From Leclercia adecarboxylata (GTDB taxonomy: Bacteria; Pseudomonadota; Gammaproteobacteria; Enterobacterales; Enterobacteriaceae): a stretch of DNA of 64,000 nt. Below are positions 1 to 9,541 of this stretch, piece after piece. Numbering within the stretch: position 1 is the first letter of the stretch; each line of letters begins with the position of its first letter. The stretch spans positions 868,001-932,000 of the forward strand of contig NZ_CP035382.1 of the NCBI RefSeq assembly GCF_006874705.1. The letters are read 5' to 3'. The notes below the pieces were generated by a model, which saw only the letters and a program-made list of their open reading frames with translations, did not search any database and was not told the DNA's origin. Position numbers and translations under genes: made by a program.

Positions 1-18
1 GTTCTGAACGCTATAAGC

Positions 19-40
19 TTGCGAAATTATCATTTCGCAA
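19..40. repeat. Perfect 9-bp inverted repeat upstream of srlR
   Basis: The arms TTGCGAAAT (19-27) and ATTTCGCAA (32-40) are exact reverse complements around a 4-base loop, 20 bases before the srlR start codon. It could be a processing or attenuation hairpin between the preceding srl genes and srlR, or an operator. No T-run follows, so it does not look like a strong terminator. Confidence 0.5.
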
Positions 41-59
41 CCTGAGGAACTCAACGCCT

Positions 60-833
60 ATGAAACCCCGTCAGCGGCAGGCGGCCATTCTTGACCATCT
101 GCAAAAGCAGGGAAAGTGTTCGGTTGAGGATCTGGCCCACTACTTTGACACCACCGGCACCACGATCCGCAAAGATCTGGTGATCCTGGAGAATTCCGGG
201 GCGGTGATCCGCACCTATGGCGGCGTGGTGCTGAATAAGGACGAGGCCGATCCGCCTATCGATCATAAAACCCTGATCAACACCCACCAGAAGGCGTTAA
301 TCGCTGACGCGGCGGTAAAGTATATCCATGACGGTGACTCCATTATCCTCGATGCGGGCAGTACGGTGCTGCAGATGGTGCCGATGCTGAACCGCTTTAA
401 TAACATCACGGTAATGACCAACAGCCTGCATATCGTCAACGCCCTGTCCGAATTCGACAACGAACAAACCATCCTGATGCCCGGCGGGACCTTCCGTAAA
501 AAATCCGCCTCCTTTCACGGCCAGCTGGCGGAAAACGCCTTCGACCATTTCAGCTTTGACAGGCTGTTTATGGGCACCGACGGTATCGACCTCAACGCGG
601 GTGTCACCACCTTCAACGAGGTGTTCAGCGTCAGCAAAGCGATGTGCAACGCCGCCCGGGAAGTGATCCTGATGGCCGACTCGTCGAAGTTTGGCCGTAA
701 AAGCCCGAATATTGTCTGTAGCCTTGAGAGCGTCGATAAGCTGATCACCGACGCGGGTATCGATCCGGCGTTCAAAAAAGCGCTGGAAGAGAAAGGAATC
801 GAAGTGATTGTAACCGGAGAGAGAGATGAGTGA
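60..833 (+). CDS. srlR: Glucitol operon repressor SrlR (DeoR family)
   Basis: This is a 257-residue DeoR-family regulator of the expected full length. An N-terminal winged helix-turn-helix (about residues 18-40, with the stretch [10 protein letters not shown] as recognition helix) is followed by the sugar-phosphate sensor domain, whose ILDAGST loop is seen near residue 98. In E. coli SrlR represses the srlAEBD-gutM-srlR-gutQ glucitol PTS operon. Here it overlaps gutQ by 8 bases in the same order, so this is the 3' end of that operon; the upstream transport genes lie outside the window. The start at 60 has a GAGGAAC ribosome-binding sequence. Confidence 0.93.
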   Translation: MKPRQRQAAILDHLQKQGKCSVEDLAHYFDTTGTTIRKDLVILENSGAVIRTYGGVVLNKDEADPPIDHKTLINTHQKALIADAAVKYIHDGDSIILDAGSTVLQMVPMLNRFNNITVMTNSLHIVNALSEFDNEQTILMPGGTFRKKSASFHGQLAENAFDHFSFDRLFMGTDGIDLNAGVTTFNEVFSVSKAMCNAAREVILMADSSKFGRKSPNIVCSLESVDKLITDAGIDPAFKKALEEKGIEVIVTGERDE

Positions 834-1791
834 TTTTCTGTTAAACGCGGGTCGTCAAACCCTGATGCTGGAACTGCAGGAGGCCAGCCGCCTGCCGGAA
901 CGTCTGGGTGAGGATTTCGTTCGTGCGGCAAACACCATTATTCAGTGCGAAGGTAAAGTGATCGTCGCGGGCATCGGCAAGTCCGGGCATATCGGCAAGA
1001 AGATTGCCGCGACCCTGGCCAGCACCGGCACCCCGGCCTTTTTCGTCCATCCAGCCGAGGCCCTGCACGGCGACCTGGGGATGATAGAAAGCCGCGACGT
1101 GCTGCTGTTTATCTCCTACTCCGGCTCGGCGAAAGAGCTGGATCTGATCCTGCCCCGCCTGCAGGAAAAATCGGTAGCACTGCTGGCGATGACCGGAAAA
1201 TCCCGCTCGCCGCTGGCGCTGGCCGCCACAGCCACGCTGGATATTTCGGTGGAGCGCGAAGCCTGCCCGATGCATCTGGCCCCGACCTCCAGCACCGTCA
1301 ACACCCTGATGATGGGCGATGCGCTGGCGATGGCGGTAATGCAGGCCCGCGGCTTTAACGAAGAAGATTTTGCCCGCTCCCATCCGGCAGGTGCGTTGGG
1401 CGCGCGTCTGCTGAATAAAGTGCATCACCTGATGCGCACTAATGAGGCGATCCCGCAGGTGAAGCTGAATACCAGCGTGATGGATGCGATGCTGGAGCTG
1501 AGCCGTACCGGGCTCGGCCTGGTGGCGGTTTGCGATGACGACAACCAGGTGAAAGGCGTCTTCACCGACGGCGACCTGCGTCGCTGGCTGGTGGGCGGCG
1601 GCAAACTGGACGTTAACGTCAGCAGCGCCATGACCACTGGCGGCCTGACGCTGAATGCTGAAAGCCGCGCCATAGAAGCCAAAGAGCTGCTGATGAAGCG
1701 CAAAATCACCGCCGCCCCGGTGGTGGATGAAGCGGGCCGCCTGTGCGGCGCCATCAACCTGCAGGATTTCTACCAGGCAGGCATCCTCTAA
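826..1791 (+). CDS. gutQ: Arabinose 5-phosphate isomerase GutQ
   Basis: The enzyme interconverts ribulose 5-phosphate and arabinose 5-phosphate, the precursor of KDO; GutQ is the glucitol-operon paralogue of KdsD. The 321-residue protein has an N-terminal SIS domain with the phosphosugar-binding stretch [13 protein letters not shown] (about residues 49-61) and the family motif [12 protein letters not shown] (about 185-196). Two CBS domains fill the C-terminal third. The ATG lies inside the end of srlR (8-base overlap), indicating translational coupling. Its stop codon overlaps that of the convergent norR by 4 bases, with no visible terminator between. Confidence 0.93.
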   Translation: MSDFLLNAGRQTLMLELQEASRLPERLGEDFVRAANTIIQCEGKVIVAGIGKSGHIGKKIAATLASTGTPAFFVHPAEALHGDLGMIESRDVLLFISYSGSAKELDLILPRLQEKSVALLAMTGKSRSPLALAATATLDISVEREACPMHLAPTSSTVNTLMMGDALAMAVMQARGFNEEDFARSHPAGALGARLLNKVHHLMRTNEAIPQVKLNTSVMDAMLELSRTGLGLVAVCDDDNQVKGVFTDGDLRRWLVGGGKLDVNVSSAMTTGGLTLNAESRAIEAKELLMKRKITAAPVVDEAGRLCGAINLQDFYQAGIL

Positions 1792-3302
1792 CCCTTCAGA
1801 CCCAGACGTTTCGCCAGCCGGTGCAGGTTGGCGACGTCGGTCTCCAGCGCCCTCGCGCTCGCCGCCCAGCTGCGGCTGTTCTGCTCCAGTGCCCGGCTAA
1901 TCATCTGGCGCTGGAACGCTTCCGTCGCCTCACGCAGATTCTGATTCACCACCAACGGGGTTTCCGGCGTCACCGCAGGGGCGCTTTCATCATGCAGGGC
2001 AAAATGCTGCGCGTGGATCACCACGTCATCCCCGAGCCGCGCGGCCCGGGCCAGCACTACCGCCCGGTGAATGGCATGTTCCAGCTCGCGCACGTTGCCC
2101 GGCCAGCCGTAGCTCAGCAGGTGTGCCCGGGCGCCGGGGCTGAGCACCACCCGGGATAACCCCATCCGCAGCCGACACTGTTCGCAGAAATAGCCCGCCA
2201 GCAGCACCACGTCCTCGCCCCGCTCGCGCAGCGGCGGCACCGAAAGCGGGAAAACGCTCAGACGATGGAACAGGTCAGCACGAAAGTTCCCGGCCAGCAC
2301 CTCTTCGCGCAGGTCGCGGTTGGTGGCCGCCAGCACCCGCACGTCGACCCGCAGGCTACGGTCGTCGCCCACCCGCTGGATATCCCCGTACTGCAATACA
2401 CGCAGGAGCTTGGCCTGCAATGCCAGCGACAGCTCGCCAATCTCATCGAGGAACAGGGTGCCGTTATCGGCCATTTCAAACTTGCCGCTGCGGTTGCTGA
2501 TGGCTCCGGTAAAGGCCCCTTTGACGTGGCCGAACAGCTCGCTCTCCGCCACGCTCTCCGGCAGGGCGGCGCAGTTGAGGTAGACCAGCGGATTGACCGC
2601 CCGCGGTGAGGCCTCATGGATGGCTTTCGCCACCAGCTCTTTCCCGGTCCCGGTTTCGCCCTCGATCAGCACGTTCAGGTCGGAGGCGGCGACAATCTCA
2701 ATCTCTTTTTTCAGACTCATCATGCCCGGCGACAGGCCGATCATCTCGGTGTTTTTCACCTGCTCAAATACCGCCGGGCCCGCGGGCAGGCTGTTCTGGC
2801 TCTCCAGCTGCTCAATGAGCAGGGCATTGTTCAATGCCCCGGCGGCGAGGGCGGCGATCAGCCTCAGCTCTTCGTCGCTGAAGGTATCAAACTGATCCGG
2901 CGACATGCCGTCAAGGGTCAGAGCGCCAATCAGGTTCTGCCCGGCAAACAGCGGCAGGCCGATACAGGCATGCACCTTCAGGCTCTCCTGGCCGGGGATC
3001 AGCCCGTCGTAGGGATCGGGCAGGTCGCTATCGGCCGGGAAGCGCACCACATCCCCGGCGCGGGCAATGGTCTCCAGCCGCGGGTGGCCCTCCAGGGTAA
3101 AGCGCCTTCCCAGCACGTCCTGCGCCAGGCCGTCGATCGCCAGCGGGATAAACTGCCGCCCTTCGTAGCGCAGCAGCGCCGAGGCATCGCAATCCAGGAC
3201 GTGACGCAGGGTGGAGATCAGCCGCTGAAAACGATCCTGATGCCCGATGCCGCTCTGCAATTCAATGGCGATTTTCGCCAGCACCTCTACAGAAAAACTC
3301 AT
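1788..3302 (-). CDS. norR: Anaerobic nitric oxide reductase regulator NorR
   Basis: NorR is a sigma-54-dependent activator that senses NO through a mononuclear iron in its GAF domain. The 504 residues comprise GAF (about 1-170), an AAA+ ATPase with Walker A GETGTGKE and the sigma-54 contact loop GAFTGA, and a C-terminal Fis-type helix-turn-helix ([18 protein letters not shown]). The five iron ligands known from E. coli NorR, R75, D99, H111, C113 and D131, all fall at identical positions. An upstream in-frame ATG would add ten residues, but the start at 3302 (MSFSVEV) matches the family and leaves the enhancer boxes outside the gene. It is transcribed divergently from norVW. Confidence 0.95.
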   Translation of the reverse strand: MSFSVEVLAKIAIELQSGIGHQDRFQRLISTLRHVLDCDASALLRYEGRQFIPLAIDGLAQDVLGRRFTLEGHPRLETIARAGDVVRFPADSDLPDPYDGLIPGQESLKVHACIGLPLFAGQNLIGALTLDGMSPDQFDTFSDEELRLIAALAAGALNNALLIEQLESQNSLPAGPAVFEQVKNTEMIGLSPGMMSLKKEIEIVAASDLNVLIEGETGTGKELVAKAIHEASPRAVNPLVYLNCAALPESVAESELFGHVKGAFTGAISNRSGKFEMADNGTLFLDEIGELSLALQAKLLRVLQYGDIQRVGDDRSLRVDVRVLAATNRDLREEVLAGNFRADLFHRLSVFPLSVPPLRERGEDVVLLAGYFCEQCRLRMGLSRVVLSPGARAHLLSYGWPGNVRELEHAIHRAVVLARAARLGDDVVIHAQHFALHDESAPAVTPETPLVVNQNLREATEAFQRQMISRALEQNSRSWAASARALETDVANLHRLAKRLGLKG

Positions 3303-3314
3303 TTTCGCCTCGCT

Positions 3315-3370
3315 GTCATTTTGACAATACATCTTGTCATATTGACTATATCAATGACAGTCAAATTGAC
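3315..3370. promoter_or_regulatory. Three NorR enhancer boxes
   Basis: Three perfect copies of GTCA-N3-TGAC lie between norR and norV: GTCATTTTGAC at 3315-3325, GTCATATTGAC at 3336-3346 and GTCAAATTGAC at 3360-3370. Start-to-start spacings are 21 and 24 bases. In E. coli three such sites are needed for NorR hexamer assembly and norV activation. The A/T-rich stretch that follows (3386-3420) is a plausible place for IHF-assisted looping. Confidence 0.92.
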
Positions 3371-3425
3371 TACCCATCAGGAGTTATTATTTTATAAACC
3401 ATTAAAAATAAATAAGTTATAAAGT

Positions 3426-3441
3426 TGGCACGCAACCTGCA
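3426..3441 (+). promoter_or_regulatory. Sigma-54 promoter of norVW
   Basis: TGGCAC-N5-CTGCA gives the invariant GG at 3427-3428 and GC at 3439-3440 with exactly ten bases between them, the -24/-12 signature of an RpoN promoter. Transcription would begin near 3452, about 40 bases before the norV start codon. Confidence 0.88.
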
Positions 3442-3491
3442 ATTACCACTACATCTTTCGTTTAATTTCGCTGTATTAAGTTGAGGTTGCT

Positions 3492-4940
3492 ATGTCTATT
3501 CTGGTTAAAAACAATATTCATTGGGTTGGTCAACGTGACTGGGAAGTACGTGATTTTCACGGAACGGAATACAAAACGCTGCGCGGCAGCAGCTATAACA
3601 GCTATCTCATCCGGGAAGAAAAAAACGTGCTGATCGACACCGTCGATCATAAATTCAGCCGTGAGTTCGTGCAAAACCTGCGCAGTGAAATTGACCTGGC
3701 CGATATCGACTACATCATCATTAACCATGCTGAAGAAGATCACGCCGGTGCCCTGACCGAGCTGATGTCCTGCATCCCGGACACCCCGATCTACTGCACC
3801 AATAACGCCATCGACTCCATCAATGGTCATCACCACCATCCGGAGTGGAATTTCAACGTGGTGAAAACCGGTGATTCACTGGATATCGGCAACGGCAAAC
3901 AGCTTATCTTCGTTGAAACCCCGATGCTGCACTGGCCGGACAGCATGATGACCTACATGACCGGCGACGCCGTGCTGTTCAGTAATGACGCCTTCGGCCA
4001 GCACTACTGCGACGAACGACTGTTCAACGACGAAGTGGATCAGGCCGAGCTGTACGAGCAGTGTCAGCGCTACTACGCCAACATCCTGACCCCGTTCAGC
4101 CGTCTGGTTACGCCAAAAATTACCGAAATCCTCGGCTTCAACCTGCCGATGGATATGATTGCGACCTCCCACGGTGTGGTATGGCGTGAGAACCCAACCC
4201 AGATCGTCGAGCAGTACCTGAAGTGGGCGGCGGACTATCAGGAAGATCGCATCACCATTTTCTACGACACCATGTCCAACAACACCCGCATGATGGCCGA
4301 CGCGATTGCTCAGGGCATCAATGAAGTAGATCCAAATGTGGCGGTGAAAATCTTTAACGTGGCACGCAGCGACAAGAACGACATTCTGACCAACGTCTTC
4401 CGCTCCAAAGGCGTGCTGGTGGGCACCTCCACCATGAACAACGTGATGATGCCGAAAATTGCCGGCCTGGTGGAAGAGATGACCGGCCTGCGCTTCCGCA
4501 ACAAACGCGCCAGCGCCTTCGGCTCCCACGGCTGGAGCGGCGGTGCGGTTGACCGTCTCTCTACCCGTCTGCAGGACGCGGGCTTTGAAATGTCGATGAG
4601 CCTGAAGGCGAAATGGCGTCCGGATCTGGACGCGCTGGAAATCTGCCGCCAGCACGGCCGCGACATTGCACGTCAGTGGGCGCTCGCTCCTCTGCCAGAA
4701 GCGACCGCTAAAGCCACCCCAGAGCAGGAAGCCTGCGCCTGTGCGGCCGCAGCAGCCGCCGACCTCGGCCCTTGCATGCAGTGCAGCGTCTGCCAGTGGA
4801 TCTACGATCCGGCCCTCGGCGAACCGCTGCAGGATGTCCAGCCGGGCACACCGTGGAGCGACGTCCCAGATAACTTCCTGTGCCCGGAATGTTCCCTCGG
4901 TAAAGACGTCTTTGACGAACTGGCATCGGAGGCAAAATGA
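3492..4940 (+). CDS. norV: Flavorubredoxin NorV, NO reductase
   Basis: NorV reduces nitric oxide to nitrous oxide in the cytoplasm under anaerobic conditions. The 482-residue protein has three parts: a beta-lactamase-like diiron domain with all ligands in place (H79, E81, D83, H84, H147, D166, H227); a flavodoxin-like FMN domain from about 254, starting with [10 protein letters not shown]; and a C-terminal rubredoxin with paired CxxC motifs (CSVC and CPEC). The linker before the rubredoxin is rich in Ala and Cys. The gene follows a GAGG ribosome-binding site and overlaps norW by 4 bases. Confidence 0.96.
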   Translation: MSILVKNNIHWVGQRDWEVRDFHGTEYKTLRGSSYNSYLIREEKNVLIDTVDHKFSREFVQNLRSEIDLADIDYIIINHAEEDHAGALTELMSCIPDTPIYCTNNAIDSINGHHHHPEWNFNVVKTGDSLDIGNGKQLIFVETPMLHWPDSMMTYMTGDAVLFSNDAFGQHYCDERLFNDEVDQAELYEQCQRYYANILTPFSRLVTPKITEILGFNLPMDMIATSHGVVWRENPTQIVEQYLKWAADYQEDRITIFYDTMSNNTRMMADAIAQGINEVDPNVAVKIFNVARSDKNDILTNVFRSKGVLVGTSTMNNVMMPKIAGLVEEMTGLRFRNKRASAFGSHGWSGGAVDRLSTRLQDAGFEMSMSLKAKWRPDLDALEICRQHGRDIARQWALAPLPEATAKATPEQEACACAAAAAADLGPCMQCSVCQWIYDPALGEPLQDVQPGTPWSDVPDNFLCPECSLGKDVFDELASEAK

Positions 4941-6070
4941 GCCACGGCATTGTGATTATCGGCTCGGGCTTCGCCGCCCGCCAGCTGGTAAAAAATATCC
5001 GTAAACAGGATGCGAACGTCCCGCTGACGCTGATTGCCGCGGACAGCATGGATGAGTACAACAAGCCTGACTTAAGCCACGTGATCAGCCAGAGTCAGCA
5101 TGCCGACGACCTCACCCGCCAGACGGCGGGGGAGTTTGCCGAACAGTTTAACCTGCGCCTGTTCCCTTACACCTGGGTCACCGACATTGATGCCGCAGCG
5201 CACGTGGTTAAAGGGAAAGACCAGCAGTGGTCGTATGACAAACTGGTTCTGGCCACCGGGGCCGCGGCCTTTGTGCCGCCGGTTCCGGGCCGCGAGCTGA
5301 TGCTGACCCTCAACAGCCAGATGGAGTACCGGGCCTGCGAAACCACGCTGCGTGACGCCCAGCGGGTGATGATTGTCGGCGCGGGGCTTATCGGCAGCGA
5401 ACTGGCGATGGATTTTTGCCGCGCCGGGAAAGCGGTCACCCTGGTTGACCATTCCGCCAGTATTCTGTCGGCGCTGATGCCAGCCGAAGTAAGCAGTCGC
5501 TTACAACACCGGCTGACCGATATGGGCGTGCATTTGCAACTGAAATCCCAGCTGCAAAGCCTGACCAAAACCGATACCGGCATCTGCGCCCTGCTGGATC
5601 GTGACCGCTGTATCGAAGTGGATGTGGTGATTGCCGCCACCGGCCTGCGTCCCGAGATCGGACTGGCTCAGCGTGCGGGGGCAGAAACCCACCGCGGCGT
5701 GAAGGTCGACAGCTATCTGCAAACCACCCAGCCGGATATCTATGCCCTGGGTGACTGCGCCGAAATCAACGGTCAGGTGCTGCCCTTCCTGCAGCCGATC
5801 CAGTTAAGCGCCATGTATCTGGCGAAGAACCTGCTCGGAGCCAACACGCCATTAAAACTGCCTGCGATGCTGGTGAAGGTGAAAACGCCGGAACTGCCGC
5901 TGCATCTGGCAGGCGAAACCCAGCGCCAGGACCTGAACTGGCAGATCGCCATCGAACCCCAGGGGATGGTGGCGAAAGGGGCGGACAGCGAAGGCAATTT
6001 GCGCGCCTTCGTGGTCAGTGAAGATCGCATGAAGGAGGCCTTTGCCCTGCTGAAATCATTATCTGTTTAA
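4937..6070 (+). CDS. norW: NADH:flavorubredoxin reductase NorW
   Basis: NorW passes electrons from NADH through FAD to the rubredoxin domain of NorV. The 377-residue sequence shows an N-terminal FAD-binding [10 protein letters not shown], a central NADH-binding [12 protein letters not shown] (about residues 146-157) and the C-terminal FAD motif ALGDCAE, the order expected for a pyridine nucleotide-disulfide reductase fold. The ATGA overlap with norV indicates one transcript. A hairpin terminator lies about 50 bases downstream. Confidence 0.95.
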   Translation: MSHGIVIIGSGFAARQLVKNIRKQDANVPLTLIAADSMDEYNKPDLSHVISQSQHADDLTRQTAGEFAEQFNLRLFPYTWVTDIDAAAHVVKGKDQQWSYDKLVLATGAAAFVPPVPGRELMLTLNSQMEYRACETTLRDAQRVMIVGAGLIGSELAMDFCRAGKAVTLVDHSASILSALMPAEVSSRLQHRLTDMGVHLQLKSQLQSLTKTDTGICALLDRDRCIEVDVVIAATGLRPEIGLAQRAGAETHRGVKVDSYLQTTQPDIYALGDCAEINGQVLPFLQPIQLSAMYLAKNLLGANTPLKLPAMLVKVKTPELPLHLAGETQRQDLNWQIAIEPQGMVAKGADSEGNLRAFVVSEDRMKEAFALLKSLSV

Positions 6071-6122
6071 CCCTCAAACTCTTGCTCTACTCGTTGTATG
6101 CTTGTCCGATTTTGCCTTTCGC

Positions 6123-6147
6123 AGCCCCGGTGCCCCGGGGCTTTTTT
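6123..6147 (+). terminator. Intrinsic terminator of norVW
   Basis: AGCCCCGG (6123-6130), loop TGCC, CCGGGGCT (6135-6142) followed by a T-run to 6147: an 8-bp GC-rich stem with U-tract, 52 bases after the norW stop. Confidence 0.88.
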
Positions 6148-6234
6148 AATGCGGAACAGCTGTCAAACCCTGTCCTGTTTTAATCTCTGTTTACGGCCTA
6201 CTCTGTTGCGGTACTCGTCAGCCGGAGACCGCCA

Positions 6235-6393
6235 ATGAAAAACTTCACCCAGGAACTTAACTATCTTGCTGCCTGGTTCAGACAGGCAAAAAAACATGAA
6301 CGTATTCTCTTTCGCTGGCTCTATCTCAGCCCGGAAGCGCGCATCGAGCGGTTGCGCGAATTGATGCTGCCGGTCAGTCAGATCAAGCACTGA
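6235..6393 (+). CDS. Small 52-residue protein, unknown function
   Basis: This ATG-initiated frame is preceded by CCGGAGACC, a reasonable ribosome-binding sequence, and encodes 52 residues beginning MKNFTQELNYLAAWF and ending LPVSQIKH. It is rich in basic, acidic and aromatic residues (RQAKKHERILFRWLYL), without Cys, signal peptide or clear membrane helix, and would form amphipathic helices. It sits between the norVW terminator and a REP array, so it would be transcribed on its own. I do not recognise the family. Coding status is inferred from the start context and balanced composition only. Confidence 0.55.
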   Translation: MKNFTQELNYLAAWFRQAKKHERILFRWLYLSPEARIERLRELMLPVSQIKH

Positions 6394-6395
6394 TT

Positions 6396-6569
6396 GCCCG
6401 GCGGCGCTACGCTTGCACGGGCCTACAGCGTCCCGTAGGCCGGGTAAGTGAAGCGCCACCCGGCAAAGCAGCCAGCACCCGTCCCGTAGGCCGGGTAAGC
6501 GAAGCGCCACCCGGCAAAGCAGCCAGCACCCGTCCCGTAGGCCGGGTAAGCGAAGCGCCACCCGGCAAA
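6396..6569. repeat. BIME: REP elements with 51-bp tandem repeats
   Basis: One REP (6396-6426) is followed by direct repeats of a 51-base unit starting at 6430, 6481 and 6532, each containing a REP in the opposite orientation (core GTAGGCCGGGTAAG). The first copy differs from the others at one base in the REP loop; the last is truncated after the REP. This is a typical clustered bacterial interspersed mosaic element, and it fills the gap between the small ORF and the SgrR-like gene. Confidence 0.92.
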
Positions 6570-6630
6570 ACGTTTATTATCGCGCAAAAAGCCCTACACT
6601 CTTCGCAACGCCTTTGTCAGGGATGCCGCC

Positions 6631-8283
6631 ATGCGCCAGATCCAGAAAATCCGCCAGTACCAGCGGCTCGCCGTGCATTACGGTTTAAGCGCCAGACTCA
6701 CCACCATCGCCGAGGTGGCGGAAGTCGCCCTGTGCAGCGAACGCCACGCCCGCACGCTGCTACGCCAACTGGCGGAAAGCGGCTGGTTAAGCTGGAAGGC
6801 GCAGCCGGGGCGCGGGCATCGCGCCACCCTGCACTGCCTGGTGACCACCAGCGAACTCAGCGCCCCGCTGATGCACGCCTGCCTGGAGAAAGGTGATTAT
6901 CAGAGCGCCCTCCAGCTGGCGGACGGCGATCCGGCCAGCCTGCATCACATCATCACTCCGTTTCTCGGCGGCAAATGGCTCAAGCATCAGCCAACGCTGC
7001 GCATTCCCTGGTATCGCCCGCTCACCTCCCTGCATCCGGCGCTGCATCGTCGGCGCGCCGAGCAGCATATTATCTGCGCGGTCCACGCCGGGTTAACCCG
7101 TTATGAACCGGGTCAGGCGCAGCCGGTGGCCGATCTGGCGCACCACTGGGCCTGCTCTGAGGACGGACTGCGTTGGCATTTTTACCTGCGCAGCGGCGCT
7201 CACTGGCACAACGGTCAGCCGCTGAGCGACGACGATATTCTGAGTGCGATGCAGCTGCTGCTGGCCGATCCGGCGCGCAATAGCGGGCTGATGCATATCG
7301 ACACGGTCACCCTCGTCGCCCCCTGGTGCCTGGCGGTGTATCTGCATGCCCCGGATGCGCTGCTGGCCCATCGCCTCGCCCATCCGATCTGCCGTCTGCC
7401 GTACCCCCGGCAACCGGAGGTCGGCGCCGGGCCGTTCGCCATTGCCCGTCATCACTCGCATTTTCTGCGCCTCGAGCGCCAGCCCTGGTACTTTGCCGCC
7501 CATCCGCTGCTGCACGCCATTGAGTTCTGGCGCACCGGCACGGTAACCGATAAACCGGCATGGATCACGGTAGGGAAAGGCAGCGCCCCGCAGGAAGCGG
7601 TGACCTCAACCAGCGGCGGTTTTGCATGGCTGATGGTGAATGCAACATTGCCCAAAGCGCTGGCCGCGTATCTGCGCCAGACCGCCCTGACGCTCAACCA
7701 GCAGCGCTTTGGCCAGCGTGAAGATCTGCAGATCCACACTGAAATCCTCCCCGGGCTACAGGTGCCCAGCCTGCCCGCGCCCGCTGATATCAACCTGCCG
7801 CCCCGGCTGAAACTGGTGTGCTACAACACGCCTGAACTGCGCGAGCTGGCTGAAAGCTGGCGGCACCAGCTACAGCCGCACGGCTGTGAGCTGCACACCG
7901 AGTGGAAAGATCGTGATGGCTGGTATGCCCCCGATACGCTGGCGGACGCCGATCTGCTGCTGGGGGATCATCTGGCAACCGGAATGGCAGCCTTTGCGCT
8001 GGCAGAATGGTTTATCTATGAACCCGCCTGGGCCACGGCGCTGGGCGAGGCGGGCTGGGAGACCGCGAAACAGCAGCTGATGCAAAACAGCGACAGCGAA
8101 GCGCATTTTCACGCCCATCTGACGCCCTTTTTCCAGCGCCTGCTGGCGGAGGGCCGATGCACGCCATTGTTCCATTATCGCTACCGGATCAACGCCCTGG
8201 AAAACGTGCAGGATATGGTGCTGACCGCAGGCGGCTGGCTCGATTTTACCCGCGCCTGGCTGCCTCCGGCGGCGGCATTATGA
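6631..8283 (+). CDS. SgrR/YbaE-family regulator with solute-binding domain
   Basis: The 550-residue protein has the SgrR architecture: an N-terminal winged helix (CSERHARTLLRQLAESGWL, about residues 33-51, then the GRGHR wing) fused to an SBP_bac_5 peptide/sugar-binding-like domain (AHHWACSEDGLRWHFYLR near 171-188). The pattern resembles E. coli YbaE more than SgrR itself, so the ligand is unknown. No SgrS-like RNA is evident upstream, where only a BIME is found. The ATG at 6631 has AGGGA before it. The 3' end overlaps the convergent ascG by 6 bases. It occupies the place of hypF-hydN in E. coli. Confidence 0.8.
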   Translation: MRQIQKIRQYQRLAVHYGLSARLTTIAEVAEVALCSERHARTLLRQLAESGWLSWKAQPGRGHRATLHCLVTTSELSAPLMHACLEKGDYQSALQLADGDPASLHHIITPFLGGKWLKHQPTLRIPWYRPLTSLHPALHRRRAEQHIICAVHAGLTRYEPGQAQPVADLAHHWACSEDGLRWHFYLRSGAHWHNGQPLSDDDILSAMQLLLADPARNSGLMHIDTVTLVAPWCLAVYLHAPDALLAHRLAHPICRLPYPRQPEVGAGPFAIARHHSHFLRLERQPWYFAAHPLLHAIEFWRTGTVTDKPAWITVGKGSAPQEAVTSTSGGFAWLMVNATLPKALAAYLRQTALTLNQQRFGQREDLQIHTEILPGLQVPSLPAPADINLPPRLKLVCYNTPELRELAESWRHQLQPHGCELHTEWKDRDGWYAPDTLADADLLLGDHLATGMAAFALAEWFIYEPAWATALGEAGWETAKQQLMQNSDSEAHFHAHLTPFFQRLLAEGRCTPLFHYRYRINALENVQDMVLTAGGWLDFTRAWLPPAAAL

Positions 8284-9300
8284 TCGGCGGTGCGGGCCGG
8301 GGATCACCGAATCACGCAGGATCAGCTCCCCGGCAAAGGTCTGCTGGAAGGTGAACTCCCCGCCGTCGAGCATAAAGATCAGGCGGCTGATGGTCTCTTT
8401 CACCATCTCCGTCACCGGCACGCGCACGCTGGAAAGCGCGGGCACCACGTAGGGTGCCATGGCAATATCATCGAAACCCACCACCGAAACCACCCCTGGC
8501 GCGGCGATCCCGCGGTCGTGGAGCTGCTTAATGGCGCCGATCGCCATGTCGTCGTTGCTCGCTACCAGCGCGGTAAAACTCTCCCCGCGCGCCAGCAGCG
8601 TCGCCACCCCTGCCGCCCCGCTGGCCGGGGTCCATTTGCCCTCGACAATCAGCGATTCGCGCAGCGGAATGCGGTGTGCAGCAAGCGCGTCCTTGTAGCC
8701 GGAAAGACGTTCAATCCCGGTGGGAGAATCCAGCGATCCGGTGATAAACGCGATATCGCGGTGGCCCTGTTCGATGAGGGTCGATACCGCCGCCTGGCTG
8801 GAGGCTTTATGATCCGACCAGACGCAGTGGCTGCTGTTTTTGCGCAGGCGACGGTTGAGCACCATCACCGGCTGCTCGTGCTTCTGGATGATCTCATCCA
8901 TCTCATCGACGCTGAGAAAACGCGGGTAGATAATGATCGCATCACAGCGCATATCGAGCAGATACTGAATCGCCTCCCGCTCTTCATCGGCGCTGTGCTT
9001 GCCATCAGCAAGGATCAGCTGACGCCCTCTCTCCTCGGTCATTCTGGCGGCGTGGAACAGCAGCTCGCTGAAATAGACCCCGTGATAAAGGGTGTTAGTC
9101 ACTACCAGCCCGAGGGTTTGCGTGCGTTTGGTGGCCAGGTTGCGCGCCAGTAAATTGGGGCGGTAGCCGCTCTCTTCAATCGCCTGAAAAACCCGGTCTT
9201 TTGTCTCCTGGCTCACGTAGCCATTGCCTGAAAGCACCCGGGAAACCGTCGCCTTCGAGACCCCTGCCCGCTTCGCCACTTCCAGCATCGTGGTCATCAA
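8278..9300 (-). CDS. ascG: AscG, LacI-family repressor of the asc operon
   Basis: This 340-residue protein has an N-terminal LacI helix-turn-helix (MLEVAKRAGVSKATVSRVLS) with hinge-type GYRPNLLARNL, followed by a periplasmic-binding-protein-like sensor domain ending LIFMLDGG. It is very close to E. coli AscG, which represses ascFB and is relieved by beta-glucosides such as salicin or arbutin. It is divergent from ascFB, as in E. coli, with 241 bases between. Confidence 0.93.
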   Translation of the reverse strand: MMTTMLEVAKRAGVSKATVSRVLSGNGYVSQETKDRVFQAIEESGYRPNLLARNLATKRTQTLGLVVTNTLYHGVYFSELLFHAARMTEERGRQLILADGKHSADEEREAIQYLLDMRCDAIIIYPRFLSVDEMDEIIQKHEQPVMVLNRRLRKNSSHCVWSDHKASSQAAVSTLIEQGHRDIAFITGSLDSPTGIERLSGYKDALAAHRIPLRESLIVEGKWTPASGAAGVATLLARGESFTALVASNDDMAIGAIKQLHDRGIAAPGVVSVVGFDDIAMAPYVVPALSSVRVPVTEMVKETISRLIFMLDGGEFTFQQTFAGELILRDSVIPGPHRRS

Positions 9301-9388
9301 TCTGTTCCGTCTTAATCCAGTGAGCGGCAGTGTACTGCACCGCGTAAAAATTGTCGCAGCGTGGATCGCACGCTTTTTATGGCGTTAG

Positions 9389-9402
9389 GTGATCGTCATC
9401 AC
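9389..9402. promoter_or_regulatory. CRP-like site upstream of ascF
   Basis: GTGA-N6-TCAC (GTGATCGTCATCAC) matches the CRP half-site core with the correct six-base spacer. It lies in the ascG-ascF intergenic region, fitting catabolite control of a PTS operon. Confidence 0.55.
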
Positions 9403-9464
9403 GAATATAAAAAATGGTCAAAACGTGATCTTGTTTGATCTCAGGAAACTCTTCATGATTTTGT

Positions 9465-9477
9465 GGAACCGGTTTCC
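9465..9477. promoter_or_regulatory. Probable AscG operator
   Basis: GGAACCGGTTTCC is a near-palindrome centred on CCGG, the pattern of LacI/GalR-type operators and close to the AACCGGTT core expected for AscG. It lies 64 bases before the ascF start, next to a TATATA -10-like stretch. Confidence 0.6.
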
Positions 9478-9541
9478 TATATAAGTTTCATCGTTGCACA
9501 CGATGAAGACGTACCTTACTGATAAAACAGGATACAACCCG

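Noticed and set aside
3303..3332. Ten-residue N-terminal extension of NorR
   Set aside because: The extension runs through the first NorR box, and the family start MSFSVEV at 3302 preserves the iron-ligand numbering.
2616..3422. 268-codon plus-strand open frame opposite norR
   Set aside because: It is the antisense shadow of a conserved GC-rich gene; it has no ribosome-binding site and no recognisable domain.
6430..6569. CRISPR-like array
   Set aside because: The repeated units are contiguous 51-base copies of a REP with no unique spacers.
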